Source: Alphaproteobacteria bacterium (GTDB lineage Bacteria; Pseudomonadota; Alphaproteobacteria; Puniceispirillales; Marisalimonadaceae). Taken from it: a stretch of DNA of 15,077 nucleotides. The DNA lies in contig JADHRC010000025.1 in the NCBI GenBank assembly GCA_016777645.1, forward strand, positions 1 to 15,077, in the 5' to 3' direction. Made by a program: the position numbers and the translations under genes. The notes under the pieces are model-generated. The model saw only the letters and a list, made by a program, of their open reading frames with translations, ran no database searches and was not told where the DNA came from. Shown one piece after another: positions 14,934 through 15,077 of the stretch (position 1 is its first letter; each line of letters starts with the position of its first letter).

Positions 14934-15074
14934 AATTAATATTCGTACCTCCTCCCATGAATATTAATTAAAGATGGTGACATAACTTAAAGCTCATATT
15001 CCTCCCCCAAGGTAGCTATTATGTCATCTCATATAACAAGGACGAAGGACCCCCATCCTTCGTCCTTTTTGTTT
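14934..15074 (+). ncRNA. CcsR/'cuckoo'-type small RNA downstream of DUF1127
   Basis: Two stem-loops in a row. Hairpin 1 (14934-14969) has a perfect 11-bp stem AATTAATATTC/GAATATTAATT and a 14-nt loop containing CCTCCTCCC (14948-14956). Hairpin 2 (14976-15028) has a 10-pair outer stem with one G-U, an inner AGCT/AGCT helix, and a loop containing CCTCCCCC (15001-15008). A strong terminator with a CCCCCA loop follows. Rhodobacter CcsR RNAs have this plan: two hairpins with CCUCCUCCC-type loops, encoded 3' of a DUF1127 gene and released from its mRNA by RNase E. They act in oxidative and heat stress by sequestering targets through the C-rich loops. Processing here is inferred. Only one copy is visible, where Rhodobacter has four. 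Confidence 0.85.
15038..15074 (+). terminator. Intrinsic terminator of the DUF1127-small RNA unit
   Basis: A perfect 12-bp stem AAGGACGAAGGA/TCCTTCGTCCTT (15038-15049 with 15056-15067) surrounds the 6-nt loop CCCCCA and is followed by TTTGTTT. It is the strongest terminator in the window and one of the few G+C-rich spots outside genes. The C-run in its loop echoes the loops of the two hairpins upstream. Confidence 0.93.
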
Positions 15075-15077
15075 GAT

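Noticed and set aside
14647..14958. Minus-strand open frame opposite the DUF1127 gene
   Set aside because: It is the shadow of a well-recognised DUF1127 coding region and would begin inside the small-RNA hairpin.

Overview
This AT-rich window (roughly one third G+C by eye) looks like the chromosome of a free-living, probably marine, alphaproteobacterium with a streamlined genome. The lineage call rests on a DUF1489 protein, a cold-shock protein of the short alphaproteobacterial type, and a DUF1127 gene followed by an RNA with the CCUCCUCCC loop motif known from alphaproteobacterial stress RNAs. Genes are tightly packed, with many short gaps and small overlaps. No insertion sequence, tRNA, rRNA, CRISPR array or phage module is visible. 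The order or genus cannot be fixed from this sequence alone.

Layout. Positions 1-5930 are all on the minus strand, read right to left: a TauE/SafE-type permease, a carboxymuconolactone decarboxylase-like protein, an MgtE magnesium channel, DUF1489, an RND efflux adaptor, and the first half of an RND pump that runs off the left edge. A divergent junction with an AT-only palindrome precedes a plus-strand pirin and a ketopantoate-reductase-like gene. Next come a cold-shock gene behind a near-consensus sigma70 promoter, then trpR-trpE-trpG with a quinone oxidoreductase-like gene, and a luciferase-family flavin oxidoreductase. From 12794 to 14338 a compact minus-strand trio encodes an ExbB/TolQ/MotA-like channel, an ExbD/MotB-like partner with an unusual extracytoplasmic domain, and a two-helix membrane protein. 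The right end holds a DUF1127 gene with a structured RNA and terminator downstream.

Three regions stand out. (1) At 14611-15074 a TATAAT box, a DUF1127 gene, two hairpins with CCTCCTCCC and CCTCCCCC loops, and an intrinsic terminator match the plan of the CcsR/'cuckoo' small RNAs of Rhodobacter. (2) At 8272-8283 the palindrome TGTACTAGTACA, which resembles the TrpR operator, ends on the first base of the trpR start codon. This suggests an autoregulated trpREG unit, unusual for an alphaproteobacterium. (3) The trio at 12794-14338 looks like an ion-driven ExbB/ExbD-class motor whose output domain resembles a DUF2135-type beta-sandwich rather than a peptidoglycan- or TonB-binding domain. I do not recognise it as a described system, and it is the best candidate here for new biology.
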